From Lachnospiraceae bacterium (GTDB lineage Bacteria > Bacillota > Clostridia > Lachnospirales > Lachnospiraceae), in the NCBI GenBank assembly GCA_910575775.1, contig CAJTEY010000033.1, forward strand, positions 1 to 45,860: a stretch of DNA of 45,860 nt, written 5' to 3'. The notes beneath the pieces were generated by a model. The model was not told the DNA's origin, did no database searches, and was given only the letters and a program-made list of their open reading frames with translations. Position numbers and translations under genes: made by a program. How positions within the stretch are numbered: position 1 is the stretch's first letter; every line of letters starts with the position of its first letter. Positions 1 through 9,331 of this stretch are shown here, one piece after another.

Positions 1-97
1 GGAAGATCCGGGAAGAAGTCTTACCGTTTTCTTTCCGGTAGGACTGGTTGATATAAACGTCTTTGTTATTCTCTACACCAGTAATGGAAACATACAT
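1..97 (-). CDS. IS1634-like (DDE) transposase, N-terminal part only
   Basis: The minus strand opens with ATG at 97-95, preceded by a good ribosome site (TGAGGTGA about 6 bases upstream). It reads without stops to the window edge as 32 residues. The stretch containing KDVYINQSYRKENGKTSSR is what I recall as the N-terminus of IS1634-type transposases common in gut Clostridia. A TATAAT on the minus strand (121-116) is a likely -10 box. The catalytic DDE core lies outside the window, so neither completeness nor activity can be judged. The IS end is not defined; it should lie between here and the MATE promoter. Confidence 0.7.
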   Translation of the reverse strand, partial: MYVSITGVENNKDVYINQSYRKENGKTSSRIF

Positions 98-229
98 AAA
101 AATCACCTCATAAGTATTATAACACAACTAGTGCAAACTAGCACACATTATTTTTACGAATTTGACAAAAAAATAAGACCAAAACAGGCTTAAATACAAG
201 ATTTGTGTGTTATGAGGTTTAAAAGGAAG

Positions 230-282
230 TGTCAAACTCCCGAAAATTCCCCTTTGACAAAATACAAAAATGCAAATATAAT
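230..282 (+). promoter_or_regulatory. Sigma-70 type promoter of the first MATE gene, with an inverted repeat over the -35
   Basis: TTGACA (254-259), a 17-base spacer and TATAAT (277-282) form a near-perfect vegetative promoter. TGTCAAA at 230-236 is the exact reverse complement of TTTGACA at 253-259, so the -35 box is one arm of a 7-bp inverted repeat. That repeat could be an operator, or it could be the end of the adjacent insertion sequence. The start point would be near 289. Confidence 0.75.
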
Positions 283-300
283 AATACCGTCGAGTGGCAG

Positions 301-336
301 AAAGCGTAAATCCAGATGATGGGTTTGCGCTTTTTT
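301..336 (+). terminator. Intrinsic terminator or attenuator in the MATE leader
   Basis: AAAGCGTAAATCC pairs (two wobble pairs) with GGGTTTGCGCTTT around a 7-base loop and is followed by a T run. It begins only about 12 bases after the predicted transcription start and about 105 bases before the MATE start codon. It would therefore stop transcripts very early unless relieved. No known riboswitch aptamer is recognisable in so short a leader. Confidence 0.6.
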
Positions 337-440
337 GATGCACACGGGCATTTAAATAAAATATGGTTGTGGCAGCTTTCCGAAAAAGTCTCCTGAGCGT
401 TTTCTGCTGCGGCAGATTTCTCAAAAGAAACGGAGGAAAA

Positions 441-1832
441 TTGAATAAAGAAGTAACAGCAAACAAAATGGGAACCGAGGCGGTTCCGAAAGTCATGTTA
501 AGTATGGGGATACCGATTATTTTATCAATGGTACTGCAGGCATGCTACAACATCGTGGACAGCATGTTTGTGGCGCGTATTCCGGATTCCGGCAATATAA
601 CCAATATGGGTGAGTATGCGGTAAATGCGTTGACACTGGCGTTTCCGGTTCAGATGCTGATTGTAGCGTTTGGCATCGGGACAGGCGTGGGCGTCAATGC
701 ACTGCTTGCAAAAAGTCTGGGACAGCGGGACGAGGAAAAAGTTGCAAGGACTGCAGGAAACGGAGTGACATTAGCGCTTATCATCTATATCGTATTTTTA
801 TTGTTCGGTCTGTTTGGCGTGAAGGCTTATATCGGAAGTCAGACGAACGATGAAGTGGTGCTTGGAATGGGGATTTCGTATCTTTCCATCTGTTCTGTTG
901 TCTCGTTTGGCATTGTCTTGTTTTCGATTTACGAAAAACTGTTACAGTCAACAGGAAAGACAATCTATTCCACGATTGCGCAGGTGTCGGGCGCCGTTGT
1001 CAATATCGTGCTGGATCCGGTTATGATTTTCGGCTATTTCGGACTGCCCGAGATGGGGATCTGCGGTGCGGCGTATGCGACCGTGATCGGGCAGGTGGTA
1101 TCCATGCTGATTGCAATGTACTTCCACTATCGGAAAAATACGGAAGTAAAATCGGGAATGCAGTACCTGAAGCCGGACAAAGGGATTGTAAAGGAAATCT
1201 ATGTCATTGGTCTTCCGGCGATTATCATGCAGGCGTTGATGTCATTTATGACATACGGCGTGAATCTGATTTTTGGCACCGTTTCGCAGGCGGCAGTGAC
1301 GGCGTATGGTATTTTTTATAAAATCCAGCAGTTTATTTTTTTCGCGGGATTCGGTTTGCGCGACGCGATTACGCCGATTGTATCCTTTAATTATGGAATG
1401 GGTGATAAGAATCGTGTCAAACAGGGCATTTTTTATGGAATTTTGTACACGGAGATTATTATGCTGATCGGCATGATCGGCCTAGAGGTCTTTGCAAGTC
1501 CCCTGATCGGATTATTTGCCATGTCTGAGGAAACGGAAGCGTTATGCGCCCTGGCGGCGCGGATCATTGCGACAAGCTTTTTGTTTGCAGGCGGAAATAT
1601 TGCAGTACAAGGGGTATTTCAGGCGCTTGGCTGCGGGTTAAATTCACTGATTGTATCCCTGCTTCGGTTGTGCGTTGTCGTACTGCCGCTGGCATGGCTG
1701 TTTACCAAGCTTGAAAATGCGACGTTTATGATCTGGTGGGCATTTCCAATTGCAGAGCTTGTGACGCTTGCGGTCGCGGCAGCGCTCATGGTTCAGGCAA
1801 ATAATAAAATGATAAAACCGATGAAAGAGTAG
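441..1832 (+). CDS. MATE family multidrug/sodium antiporter
   Basis: A twelve-helix MATE exporter that would expel drugs or metabolites across the membrane using an ion gradient. I chose the TTG at 441 because CGGAGG lies 4-5 bases upstream and residues from there (LNKEVTANKMGTEAVPKVML) match the usual MATE N-terminus. The frame stays open upstream to 363, but that extension is unlike the family. The product is about 463 residues, normal for MATE. Family signatures include CYNIVDSMFVARI in helix 1 and two related halves, each with a small-residue-rich helix pair (AAYATVIGQ in the first half). The gene stands alone behind its own promoter and leader hairpin. The substrate cannot be predicted. 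Confidence 0.9.
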   Translation: MNKEVTANKMGTEAVPKVMLSMGIPIILSMVLQACYNIVDSMFVARIPDSGNITNMGEYAVNALTLAFPVQMLIVAFGIGTGVGVNALLAKSLGQRDEEKVARTAGNGVTLALIIYIVFLLFGLFGVKAYIGSQTNDEVVLGMGISYLSICSVVSFGIVLFSIYEKLLQSTGKTIYSTIAQVSGAVVNIVLDPVMIFGYFGLPEMGICGAAYATVIGQVVSMLIAMYFHYRKNTEVKSGMQYLKPDKGIVKEIYVIGLPAIIMQALMSFMTYGVNLIFGTVSQAAVTAYGIFYKIQQFIFFAGFGLRDAITPIVSFNYGMGDKNRVKQGIFYGILYTEIIMLIGMIGLEVFASPLIGLFAMSEETEALCALAARIIATSFLFAGGNIAVQGVFQALGCGLNSLIVSLLRLCVVVLPLAWLFTKLENATFMIWWAFPIAELVTLAVAAALMVQANNKMIKPMKE

Positions 1833-1962
1833 GAGAAAGGAGCGGTGTGTAGACCTGATTGTAGGGCTTGCAAAGGATTTATAGGGATGGATGTTTCGCA
1901 AAGTGAATGAGGAATTCAAACAAGGAGAGTGGGTGAATCGGGTATTTCCTGACAAAATAACA

Positions 1963-2013
1963 TTAGGTACCTTGACAATTTTCTTTTTGCGATGATATAA
2001 TCAAGGTACCTAA
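1963..2013 (+). promoter_or_regulatory. MarR promoter bracketed by two identical palindromic operators
   Basis: TTGACA (1972-1977), an 18-base spacer and TATAAT (1996-2001) make the promoter. TTAGGTACCTTGA (1963-1975) and its exact reverse complement TCAAGGTACCTAA (2001-2013) flank it. Each arm also contains the 8-bp palindrome AGGTACCT, with centres 40 bp apart, close to four helical turns. Two MarR dimers would sit on the same face and cover both promoter boxes, so autorepression by the downstream MarR protein is the natural reading. Confidence 0.85.
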
Positions 2014-2032
2014 AGAAAAGGAGGAGCGATTT

Positions 2033-2815
2033 ATGCAGGAAAATAACATTTGCCCAGGCTGTGGGCGGCATTGCGATCTGGAAAGACCGCACTGCGGCAG
2101 AGGAGAAGAATACCGCCGCACCGGGAAAATGCCGGAGCATCAGAGGAAACAACGGGATCAGGAAATGCACACAGCCAATGATTCAGCAGCAGGTATCGAT
2201 GACAGGCTGATTATCAGTCTGCGGGATCTACATCATACCATGTGCTCACTGTATGAGGGAAAAGCGAGTCAGAAGCGCATCCTGATCATCCTGAACGAGT
2301 CGGAAGCCATTACTCAGAGGGATTTGACGGAGCGTTTGGGAATCCAGCCGGGTTCGGCCAGTGAGATTCTGTCCAAGCTGGAAGGCTCAGGATGGATCGT
2401 CCGAACACAGAATGAGGCTGACCGCAGGACGACGGACATCTCCCTGACAGACAGCGGCAGGGAAATTGCGGAAGAAGCGCTAAGGCAGCGCAGGAAACGG
2501 CATGAGGAGATGTTTTCCTGTCTTTCGGGAGAGGAAAAGCAGGAACTGCTGTCACTTCTGGATAAAGTCCGCTGTGACTGGAAAAAACGATACAGGGAAA
2601 ACGAGAATACATTCAAACACGGTCACGGGCATGGATGCCGGGAAGACAGCGGACATCATGAAGGACATAGGCACCGGGAAGACAGCGGACATCATGAAGG
2701 ACATAGGCACCGGGATGACGGCGGACACCATGAGGGACACGGGCACCGGGATGACGGTGGGTACCACGACGGTCACGGACACCATGGAGGCTCAAATGGG
2801 CATGGAGGACGTTGA
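2033..2815 (+). CDS. MarR-family regulator with Cys-rich head and His-repeat tail
   Basis: A winged-helix repressor of 260 residues, well above the usual 140-160. The start has a perfect AAAGGAGG site. Residues 1-40 carry a Cys/His cluster (CPGCGRHC then CGRGEEY) that looks like a small metal-binding knot. Residues 60-185 are the MarR fold, with the recognition region near TQRDLTERLGIQPGSASEILSKLEGSGWI and the wing NEADRRTTDISLT. From about residue 195 the protein is almost pure His/Gly/Asp, built on a 12-residue repeat. It overlaps closely with the ABC exporter that follows and probably represses that operon through the twin palindromes upstream. The inducer is unknown; the metal ligands suggest metal sensing or storage, which is inference. 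Confidence 0.92.
   Translation: MQENNICPGCGRHCDLERPHCGRGEEYRRTGKMPEHQRKQRDQEMHTANDSAAGIDDRLIISLRDLHHTMCSLYEGKASQKRILIILNESEAITQRDLTERLGIQPGSASEILSKLEGSGWIVRTQNEADRRTTDISLTDSGREIAEEALRQRRKRHEEMFSCLSGEEKQELLSLLDKVRCDWKKRYRENENTFKHGHGHGCREDSGHHEGHRHREDSGHHEGHRHRDDGGHHEGHGHRDDGGYHDGHGHHGGSNGHGGR
2639..2782 (+). repeat. Four in-frame 36-bp tandem repeats (His-rich tail)
   Basis: Four consecutive 36-base units encode REDSGHHEGHRH twice, then RDDGGHHEGHGH and RDDGGYHDGHGH. The first two units are identical in DNA, so the copy number probably changes by slippage without breaking the frame. It is not a CRISPR array: there are no spacers and the repeats are coding. Confidence 0.95.
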
Positions 2816-2817
2816 CC

Positions 2818-4460
2818 ATGTGGAAATATATCAGAAAGTATCTGCTCTTTGCCATCATCGCAGGCCTGTTCATGATTGGCGAGGTGATGATGGATCTGCT
2901 GCAGCCGGGATTCATGAGCCGGATTGTGGATGACGGTGTCCTTGGCGTCAACAGCGGGGGCAGGGCCGACCTGCACCTGATATGGATGCTGGGGCTGCAG
3001 ATGATCGGTCTTGTTCTGCTGGGAGGGCTTTGCGGCTCCCTCAACAATGTGTTCGTACACATATCCAGCCAGAATATTGGAAATGAGATTCGAAAGGACT
3101 GCTTTCGCAGGATCATGGATTTTTCTTTCCCGCAGATGGACCGCTTCGGCACAGGCTCTCTGGTAACAAGGGTGACCAATGATATCACCCAGGTGCAGAA
3201 TTTTGTCTCGCTGTTTATCAGGGGGCTGATCCGCACCACGCTTCTTACGTTTGGAAGTATGTATTGTATGTTCCGGCTGAATTTCCGTTTCGGACTCATT
3301 GTACTGTGCGCCTTCCCGTTTCTGGTGGGCATCATCGGGGTCTGCCTGTGGAGGGCAGATCCACTGTTTTCCAGACTGCAGGCGTATCTGGATGCCATCA
3401 ATGAAATCATGCAGGAAGACGTGTCCGGCATCCGCATTATGAAAGCCTGCGTCCGGGAGACCTATGAAAAAATGCGCTTCGGGAAGGCGAATGATGATCT
3501 GGTCAGGACGCAGCTGAAAACCCTTGTGATATTTGCCTTTATGAATCCCCTTACGAATGCGGTTATGTACATGGCTGTCACGGCCGTTTTACTGGCAGGA
3601 TCCTTTTCAGTGGCAGACGGCAGTGCAACACCGGGAAATGTCATGCCGGCGCTGATCTATACCACCCAGCTTCTGAACGGTATTCTGATGCTGGTCATGC
3701 TGTTCCAGAATATTTCCAGAGGACTTACCTCATGGAAACGCGTAAAAGAAGTGCTGGAAAGCGTGCCGGAACTGAAAGACGGCTCTTTTGACGGGGCAGC
3801 GCAGACACAGGGGGAATCGAATTCCGTGACGTTTCCTTCGCCTATCCGGGAAGCACCCGAAACGTGCTGTCCCATATCAATCTGAAGATACACAGGGGAG
3901 AAACCGTGGCGGTCATCGGGGCTATCGGATGCGGAAAGACTACACTGGCCGGACTGATGATGCGGTTTTATGATGCGGATTCCGGCGCGGTTCTGGTGGA
4001 CGGAATTGATGTCGGGGAATACCGGCAGCGGGCGCTCCGGGAAAAAATAGCCATAGCCATGCAGAAAAGCGAGCTGTTTGGCGTGACGGTGGGGGAAAAT
4101 ATTGCATGGGGACTGCCGGGAGCGGATAGCATGTCGCTTGCATCCGCAGCATCCATTGCGCAGGCGGATAGTTTTATTTCTTCCCTTGGAAACGGGTACG
4201 ATACAATGGTGGCGGAGCGGGGCATGAGCCTGTCCGGAGGCCAGAAGCAGCGGATTTCCGTTGCCAGGGCAGTCTTAAAGCCTGCGGAAATCTTTATTTT
4301 TGACGATTCCACCAGCGCCCTTGATCTGAAAACGGAAGCGGATTTATACCGGGCGTTAAAAGAGTCCCGCCCTGACAGCACCAAAATCATCATAGCCCAG
4401 AGGATTGCCTCCGTGCGTAACTCCCGTGATCCGGAATTTTACACTGACTGTCCCGAATGA
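2818..4460 (+). pseudogene. ABC exporter half-transporter, frameshifted and 3'-truncated
   Basis: The ATG at 2818 has GGAGG nine bases upstream. The first frame encodes the six-helix exporter membrane domain (about 320 residues) and ends at 3885 in unrelated residues. The nucleotide-binding domain continues in the next frame from about 3810, where a run of five G (3810-3814) would restore one frame if it had six. The NBD keeps Walker A (GAIGCGKT), Q-loop and LSGGQ. Walker B reads IFIFDD, with Asp in place of the catalytic Glu. In heterodimeric exporters this marks the degenerate-site subunit, so a partner gene with the canonical site would be expected next. It is missing: after AQRIASV the sequence changes and stops at 4460, directly against MATE-like sequence. 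Transport activity is unlikely. Confidence 0.85.
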
Positions 4461-6162
4461 CTCATTTCATGCCTCTACAATATTGTAGACCAGATATTTG
4501 TGGGCAACGGCGTGGGCTATCTGGGCAATGCCGCTACCGGCGTGATCTTTCCGATCACGGTAGTAGGGTGGGGGTTAAGCCTGTTCTTTGGTGACGGAGC
4601 CGCCGCCGCGCTGAGCGTTTCTCTGGGGCGCGGGGAAACAGAGGACATTCACAGGAGTGTTGGCAGTGCGGTTCTTGGATCGTTTTTCTCCGGAGTGGTG
4701 GTGATTGTCATTGCCTATTTTTGGGGTGACGGACTGCTGCGCATGATTGGCGCAACGGATGCAAATATACAGATGGCGCACGAGTATGACATGATTATCT
4801 TTGCAATGATGCCCCTGGCCATGACGCAGAATACGCTTGCCTCCATTATCAGGGCGGATGGCAGTCCAAAATACGCCATGATTGCCATGCTTACCGGCGC
4901 AGTCATCAATATCATCGGCGATCCCGTAGCCATTTTTGCACTCGATATGGGAATTAAGGGTGCGGCATGGGCTACCATCCTTGGGCAATTTGTCAGTTTC
5001 CTGATCTGCGCGGCTTATCTAAGGCATCCTAAGACTTTCCCGGTGGGCGCCGGCAGTTTCAGACCGAGTATGGCGCTCTTAAAGCCGGTAATGGCGCTGG
5101 GGACTTCCAGTCTCCTGACGCAGCTTTCCATCGTAATCATTACGGTTGTCAACAATATCCTGCTGGTGAAGTATGGCGCGCGTTCCGCTTACGGCGCGGA
5201 TATTCTGCTGGCGGCATTCGTGGTCATTATGAAACTTTTTCAGATTGTGCTGAATATCGCCATAGGAATCGCGGCGGGTGCGCAGCCGATTGTGGGGTAT
5301 AATTATGGTGCAAAGAACTATGGACGGGTACGGGAGCTGCTGAAATTGATGGTTAAGTGGACGGTTATTGTGGGACTGGTCTGCACCGTCATGTTTGAGG
5401 CTGTCCCCGGTGTGTTCATCCGGATGTTCGGCTCGGCAAGTGACCCCGTTTATTTTGATTTTGCGGTACTCTGCCTGCGGATTTATCTTTCCTTTATCCT
5501 TGTCACCTGTGTTCAGAAGGTCTGCGCCATCTTCCTGCAGTCCATCGGCAAGGCAAAGGCAGCCGCACCGTTGTCCGTCCTGCGGGATGTGCTGCTGATT
5601 GTTTTTTCCCTGTTGATTCCTGTTTTCATGGGCGTTACCGGCATTTTCTGGGCAGCCCCGGCAGCGGATGTGCTTGACATTTTCGTTACGGCAGCAGTCA
5701 TGGTACGGGTATGGAAAGAATTAGGTCAGGAGAAGAAAACGCAGGAGCCTGCTGCGGCAGCAATCCGGCCGTCCCGTCAGGGAACGGTTATCACGATTGC
5801 CAGAGAGCATGGCTCCGCCGGAAAAAGCCATCCGCCATATTGTGGACGCCGGTTCCTGCGTTATCATAGGGCGCTCGGCGGACTATGTGCTGCGTCATTA
5901 TCCGAATGTGATCCGCATTTTTATCTATGCCCCGAAAAGCTACCGGGAGAAAAAGGTAATGGAGATGTACGGGGACAGTTCGGAGGCTGCGAAAAAGAGC
6001 ATTGCAAGATCGGATGCTGCAAGGAGCGCATATTATAAAAGCATTTCCGGGCAGGAGTGGGGCAATCCACACGGCTATGAACTGTGTATTGACGCATCGG
6101 TGGGCGAGGAGGCTGCAGCAGACATGATCTGCAGTTATATCAGACGGATGGGCAGGAGCTAA
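4461..6162 (+). pseudogene. MATE transporter fused to cytidylate-kinase-like domain, damaged at both joints
   Basis: MATE homology begins right after the stop of the ABC remnant and in the same frame (LISCLYNIVDQIFVGNG), so about 30 N-terminal residues are lost. The first usable start is GTG 4500, which has no good ribosome site. The MATE part runs to about 5735. A linker leads into TVITIAREHGSAGK, the P-loop start of the cytidylate-kinase-like family that is often fused to these MATE proteins. There the frame breaks: the rest of the kinase (EKAIRHIVDAGSCVIIGRSADY onward, to 6162) lies in another frame and the middle of the domain is absent. In an intact relative the pump would carry a cytoplasmic kinase-like domain of unknown role. 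Confidence 0.8.
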
Positions 6163-6213
6163 ATAAAGAATAGGATGCCTGTATAAGATGGTACATGCCG
6201 GCGGCTGGTATAA

Positions 6214-6251
6214 TTTGGGAGCAATGGAGTAATGTGTCCGTTGCTCCCAAA
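6214..6251. terminator. Hairpin between convergent genes
   Basis: TTTGGGAGCAA (6214-6224) and TTGCTCCCAAA (6241-6251) are a perfect 11-bp inverted repeat with a 16-base loop. It lies between the rightward MATE-kinase remnant and the leftward lipoprotein gene, the place for a shared terminator. Neither side has a strong T run, so efficiency is doubtful. Confidence 0.5.
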
Positions 6252-6271
6252 GCGCTGGTATATAAGGAAAG

Positions 6272-8092
6272 TTACTTCATACACTCATTGACCCACGCAA
6301 TGAAATTCGTGGTGCTGTCTCCCGTGCGTTCTGCCTTGACATGCTTCTGGCCCCAGACAGTTTCAAAATCAACAGATTCCACGCCGCCATAATTCTGAAG
6401 CGCAAGGGCAAGGTTTACTTCTGTGGTAAGCGAAGTGTCACTCTGCGCAATGCCGGTGCGGATTCTCCAATGCTTTGCAGGCGTGCTGCTTCTGTATCCA
6501 TCCTCAGATTCCAGCAGATAATAAAGAGGCGTGTACATGTTCAGTCTCTGAGCCGTTGTATAACCAACAGCATCCGTTTTTTGAAGGTCCTCTTCAAAAT
6601 CTGAAACATAGCTATTGTCAAGTTCATTCAATATATCCGCAAGCAAAGCGTCAAAATGGGCTCCATTTCCGTCTCCGTATCCAAACAGCACATTTTCACC
6701 CTGTCCGGCATCCAACTGGTCAAACGCAGCAAGATTTTTCGATACGCCCTTAAGGGCTTTTGCGAAATCGCTGACACTTGTAACGGAAGCCGAATTTGTT
6801 TCGGCATCATAGGTAACCCATGCGCCGTTTGCATTGAGGGCACCAATATAGTCGCCGACAGTTTCATAGGTTCCGGAGATTGCAATACCGCCTGAAGCCT
6901 CGATACGGGTTATATCATCCAACTCCTCATAAGGGCCTTCTTTTGCTCCATTCGGTCCACCTATGTCATCTTTTCCCGCTGGCCTGCCCAAGCCGTCTTC
7001 TTTGCCACCCGGCATGCCAAAACCGTTCAGATCACCGGGTTTTCCAGGTCCGCCAAAACCGCCCATTCCACCATTCTTTCCTTCGGAAGCAGAGGAATCG
7101 TACGGAAATTCCGTATCGGAAAGGAAGTGGTTCAAGGACGCTTCAATCACGCCCAATATGTAATCATAATAGCTGCCTGCCTGATAAATACCGTCTGCTG
7201 ATTCTTCCAGAGTCAGGACATTTCCCGTTTCGTCTTTTATCCCCGCCTGATTGATGTAATCAGCAAAAGAAGCTGCCAGCGCATCAGAAATTGCCTGCTC
7301 ATCGTCCGAAAGCCCATTCCTTGTTACGCCCATCATCCATTCATAGGCTTCATCTGCGCTGTCCAGATTGGTAATCGGGCACCAGTCCATGGAACCATAA
7401 ACGGCATCACTGACACCCTGTACCGCGCCGATTTGTTCAAGGTAAGGCTCATAGAGCGCACTGTCACCGGCTGCACCGACAATGGCAGACTGTGCGCCTC
7501 CGCCGCTCATACCGAATACAAAGATTTTTTCCGCATCTCCGGGTGTGGTTGCATCTGTATACCGCAGATAACGGATTGCGGCTTTGAGATCCGTGACACC
7601 GGCCGGCGCGCCCGCATCCCTTCCGCGGCATCCTGCGTGAACATACACTAACCCTGCCTCCATATACTCTGTGAGACTTGTATAGCCGGTTAATGCAGCC
7701 TGAGCCGAATACCCCGGCGTCTCAATCGGCATGACGATCGGAGCGTTTTGGGCCGTGTAACCATTCACATTCGCATCTGAATTTACTTTGCAGGTGTACG
7801 TTCCGTCGCCATTATCTGTTTCGGAAAAGTAATCACCCGGTACAAAAACAGCCAGTGTTTCATAGGCTGTGTCCGCAGGCGTTTCACAATACGGTATGCC
7901 GGTCTGATAATAGACGTTATCGTCGGAATGGTACATCCATTTTGACATATCTATTTTCTCCAGATTTGTGACAATACTTCCATCCTGCGGAGTATCTTCT
8001 GTTTCAGTTTTGCCGATTGATGACGAACCACAGGCTGTCAGCAGACAGGTCATCAGTGCTGCCATTGTAAGAGCAACTTTTTTTTTCAACAT
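6272..8092 (-). CDS. Tannase/esterase-like secreted lipoprotein (alpha/beta hydrolase)
   Basis: Starts at ATG 8092 behind GGAGG. The first 20 residues are a lipoprotein signal peptide ending in LLTAC, with Cys21 as the lipid anchor, so the enzyme faces outward on the membrane. The nucleophile elbow GMSGGGAQSA and the late motif KHWRIRTGIAQSDTS, supplying the probable catalytic His, resemble clostridial subtype-B tannases and related esterases. Between them lies a Gly/Pro/Lys/Asp-rich insertion of roughly 55 residues (GGMGGFGGPGKPGD and similar), probably a flexible loop over the active site. At 606 residues it is a full-length member. The likely job is hydrolysis of aromatic esters such as galloyl or feruloyl esters; the substrate is inferred only. 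The gene is monocistronic. Confidence 0.75.
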   Translation of the reverse strand: MLKKKVALTMAALMTCLLTACGSSSIGKTETEDTPQDGSIVTNLEKIDMSKWMYHSDDNVYYQTGIPYCETPADTAYETLAVFVPGDYFSETDNGDGTYTCKVNSDANVNGYTAQNAPIVMPIETPGYSAQAALTGYTSLTEYMEAGLVYVHAGCRGRDAGAPAGVTDLKAAIRYLRYTDATTPGDAEKIFVFGMSGGGAQSAIVGAAGDSALYEPYLEQIGAVQGVSDAVYGSMDWCPITNLDSADEAYEWMMGVTRNGLSDDEQAISDALAASFADYINQAGIKDETGNVLTLEESADGIYQAGSYYDYILGVIEASLNHFLSDTEFPYDSSASEGKNGGMGGFGGPGKPGDLNGFGMPGGKEDGLGRPAGKDDIGGPNGAKEGPYEELDDITRIEASGGIAISGTYETVGDYIGALNANGAWVTYDAETNSASVTSVSDFAKALKGVSKNLAAFDQLDAGQGENVLFGYGDGNGAHFDALLADILNELDNSYVSDFEEDLQKTDAVGYTTAQRLNMYTPLYYLLESEDGYRSSTPAKHWRIRTGIAQSDTSLTTEVNLALALQNYGGVESVDFETVWGQKHVKAERTGDSTTNFIAWVNECMK

Positions 8093-8254
8093 TTTTTATT
8101 CCTCCATTCTGTTATCTTGGAGTGTTTTGTAATGCGAACTGCCATCCGCAATAAGACCGGCATTTGACATCCTAAGTTCAAGCATTTACGAGTATACCAT
8201 AAAAATTTTTGGTTTTTCAATTTGTTGCTTTAATTTTCACAAACTTTTCAAATA

Positions 8255-9020
8255 TGGAATAAGGCAACCTTGACCCATATTCTCACAAGGCAGGAGTATT
8301 GCGGTGATGTGGTCAATTTCAAGATCGCAAAGCATTTCCGGGATAAACGAAACCGCTATGTAGACAGAAGCCAGTAGCACATTACAGAAAAAGTCCATGC
8401 GCCGGTTATCAACCGTGCCGATTTTGAGAACGTACAGCGGATTTTGGAAAACATTCCCGTTAAACGCTCCAACGGGGACGGGGAAATTCACCCCTTATCG
8501 GGCCGGCTTTTCTGTAAGGACTGCGGCGCAAAAATGCACATACGGATAGATTACAGGAACGGCGGCAAACGGCAAGGTTGCTTACAGACGAGGCTTCCAT
8601 GATGGCATACGGTTTATGGCGGAAGTGAAGAAACCTTGACCGCTAAAAATTAAATAGTCGCGTATCTGAAAAAGGCACTACCCAGATGGAGCGTAAAGGG
8701 ATTGACAATCAATCCATCAATCCTTTCCATTCCGTAAGGCGGTCAGCTTCTTGCAGTGCAATTACATTTCCACCCTGTTCGAGTTGCAGGAAACGCTATA
8801 GGGAATGAAGAAACGGTATCGGAATACCAACAGCGAGATAAAGCAGACGGAAAAGCTGCTCCACGGGCGGAACGGTATCTGAAAGAACATTTAGGGAGCG
8901 ACACCAAGCTAAGACCGAACTGAAGCTGAACCCGTAAAGCGTTGCATAGAAACTGTCTTGACAGACAGAGCAGTACCGCCGACAGAGCAGAGAAAGGAGA
9001 AGTCAAAGGCGCATGATATG
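8255..9020 (+). pseudogene. Large serine recombinase remnant (Tn4451/TnpX type, C-terminal part)
   Basis: Read from TGG at 8255, the sequence gives the middle of a large serine recombinase: LTHILTRQEYCGDVVNFK, then an amber codon at 8375-8377 where homologs have Trp (QWHITE). It continues as HAPVINRADFENVQRILEN and the zinc-ribbon start HPLSGRLFCKDCGAKMHIR. After about 8580 it decays through frameshifts and stops; the coiled-coil tail is only hinted at near 8800-8900. The catalytic serine domain is gone. This is the scar of an integrated or conjugative element that once occupied the site. The 3' limit is approximate. Confidence 0.8.
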
Positions 9021-9331
9021 TCATTGTACAGTGAATTTTTGGGGGATATATTAATTAATTCTAATTATCAGCAGAATATCATACGAAAATAAGCAGAAAA
9101 GCAACGGAATTCCTACATTTGCACAATATGTAACTAAGAATGGGCGGACTCATATAACAGATATGCACATACAGCAAATTTTAGCCCATTATTACGGGTT
9201 ATAAGTATGGAAGAACAACAGGCACTTGATCTTATCGCTTATTATCAGTGCGGTATTTATATTGTATGCAGGACGGCAATTTGTGATATACACAGGAATC
9301 CACACAGTAGAAATAAATTTTTATTAGGGTA
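9021..9331. other. Non-coding stretch between recombinase scar and BlaI promoter
   Basis: AT-rich with no convincing gene. A 60-codon frame starting at 9207 runs through the BlaI promoter and lacks family resemblance or a ribosome site. I see no structured RNA. Confidence 0.5.

Noticed and set aside
2639..2782. Regular 36-bp repeats that could be taken for a CRISPR array
   Set aside because: Units are contiguous with no spacers and code in frame for a His-rich protein tail.
2613..3437. Long minus-strand frame of 274 codons opposite the MarR/ABC genes
   Set aside because: It lies antisense to well-supported genes, has no ribosome site and is low in complexity opposite the His repeats.
3804..3816. 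Programmed -1 frameshift in the ABC gene
   Set aside because: The five-G run is not a proper X-XXY-YYZ slippery heptamer, no downstream stem is evident, and the gene is truncated at its end as well; simple mutation or read error is likelier.
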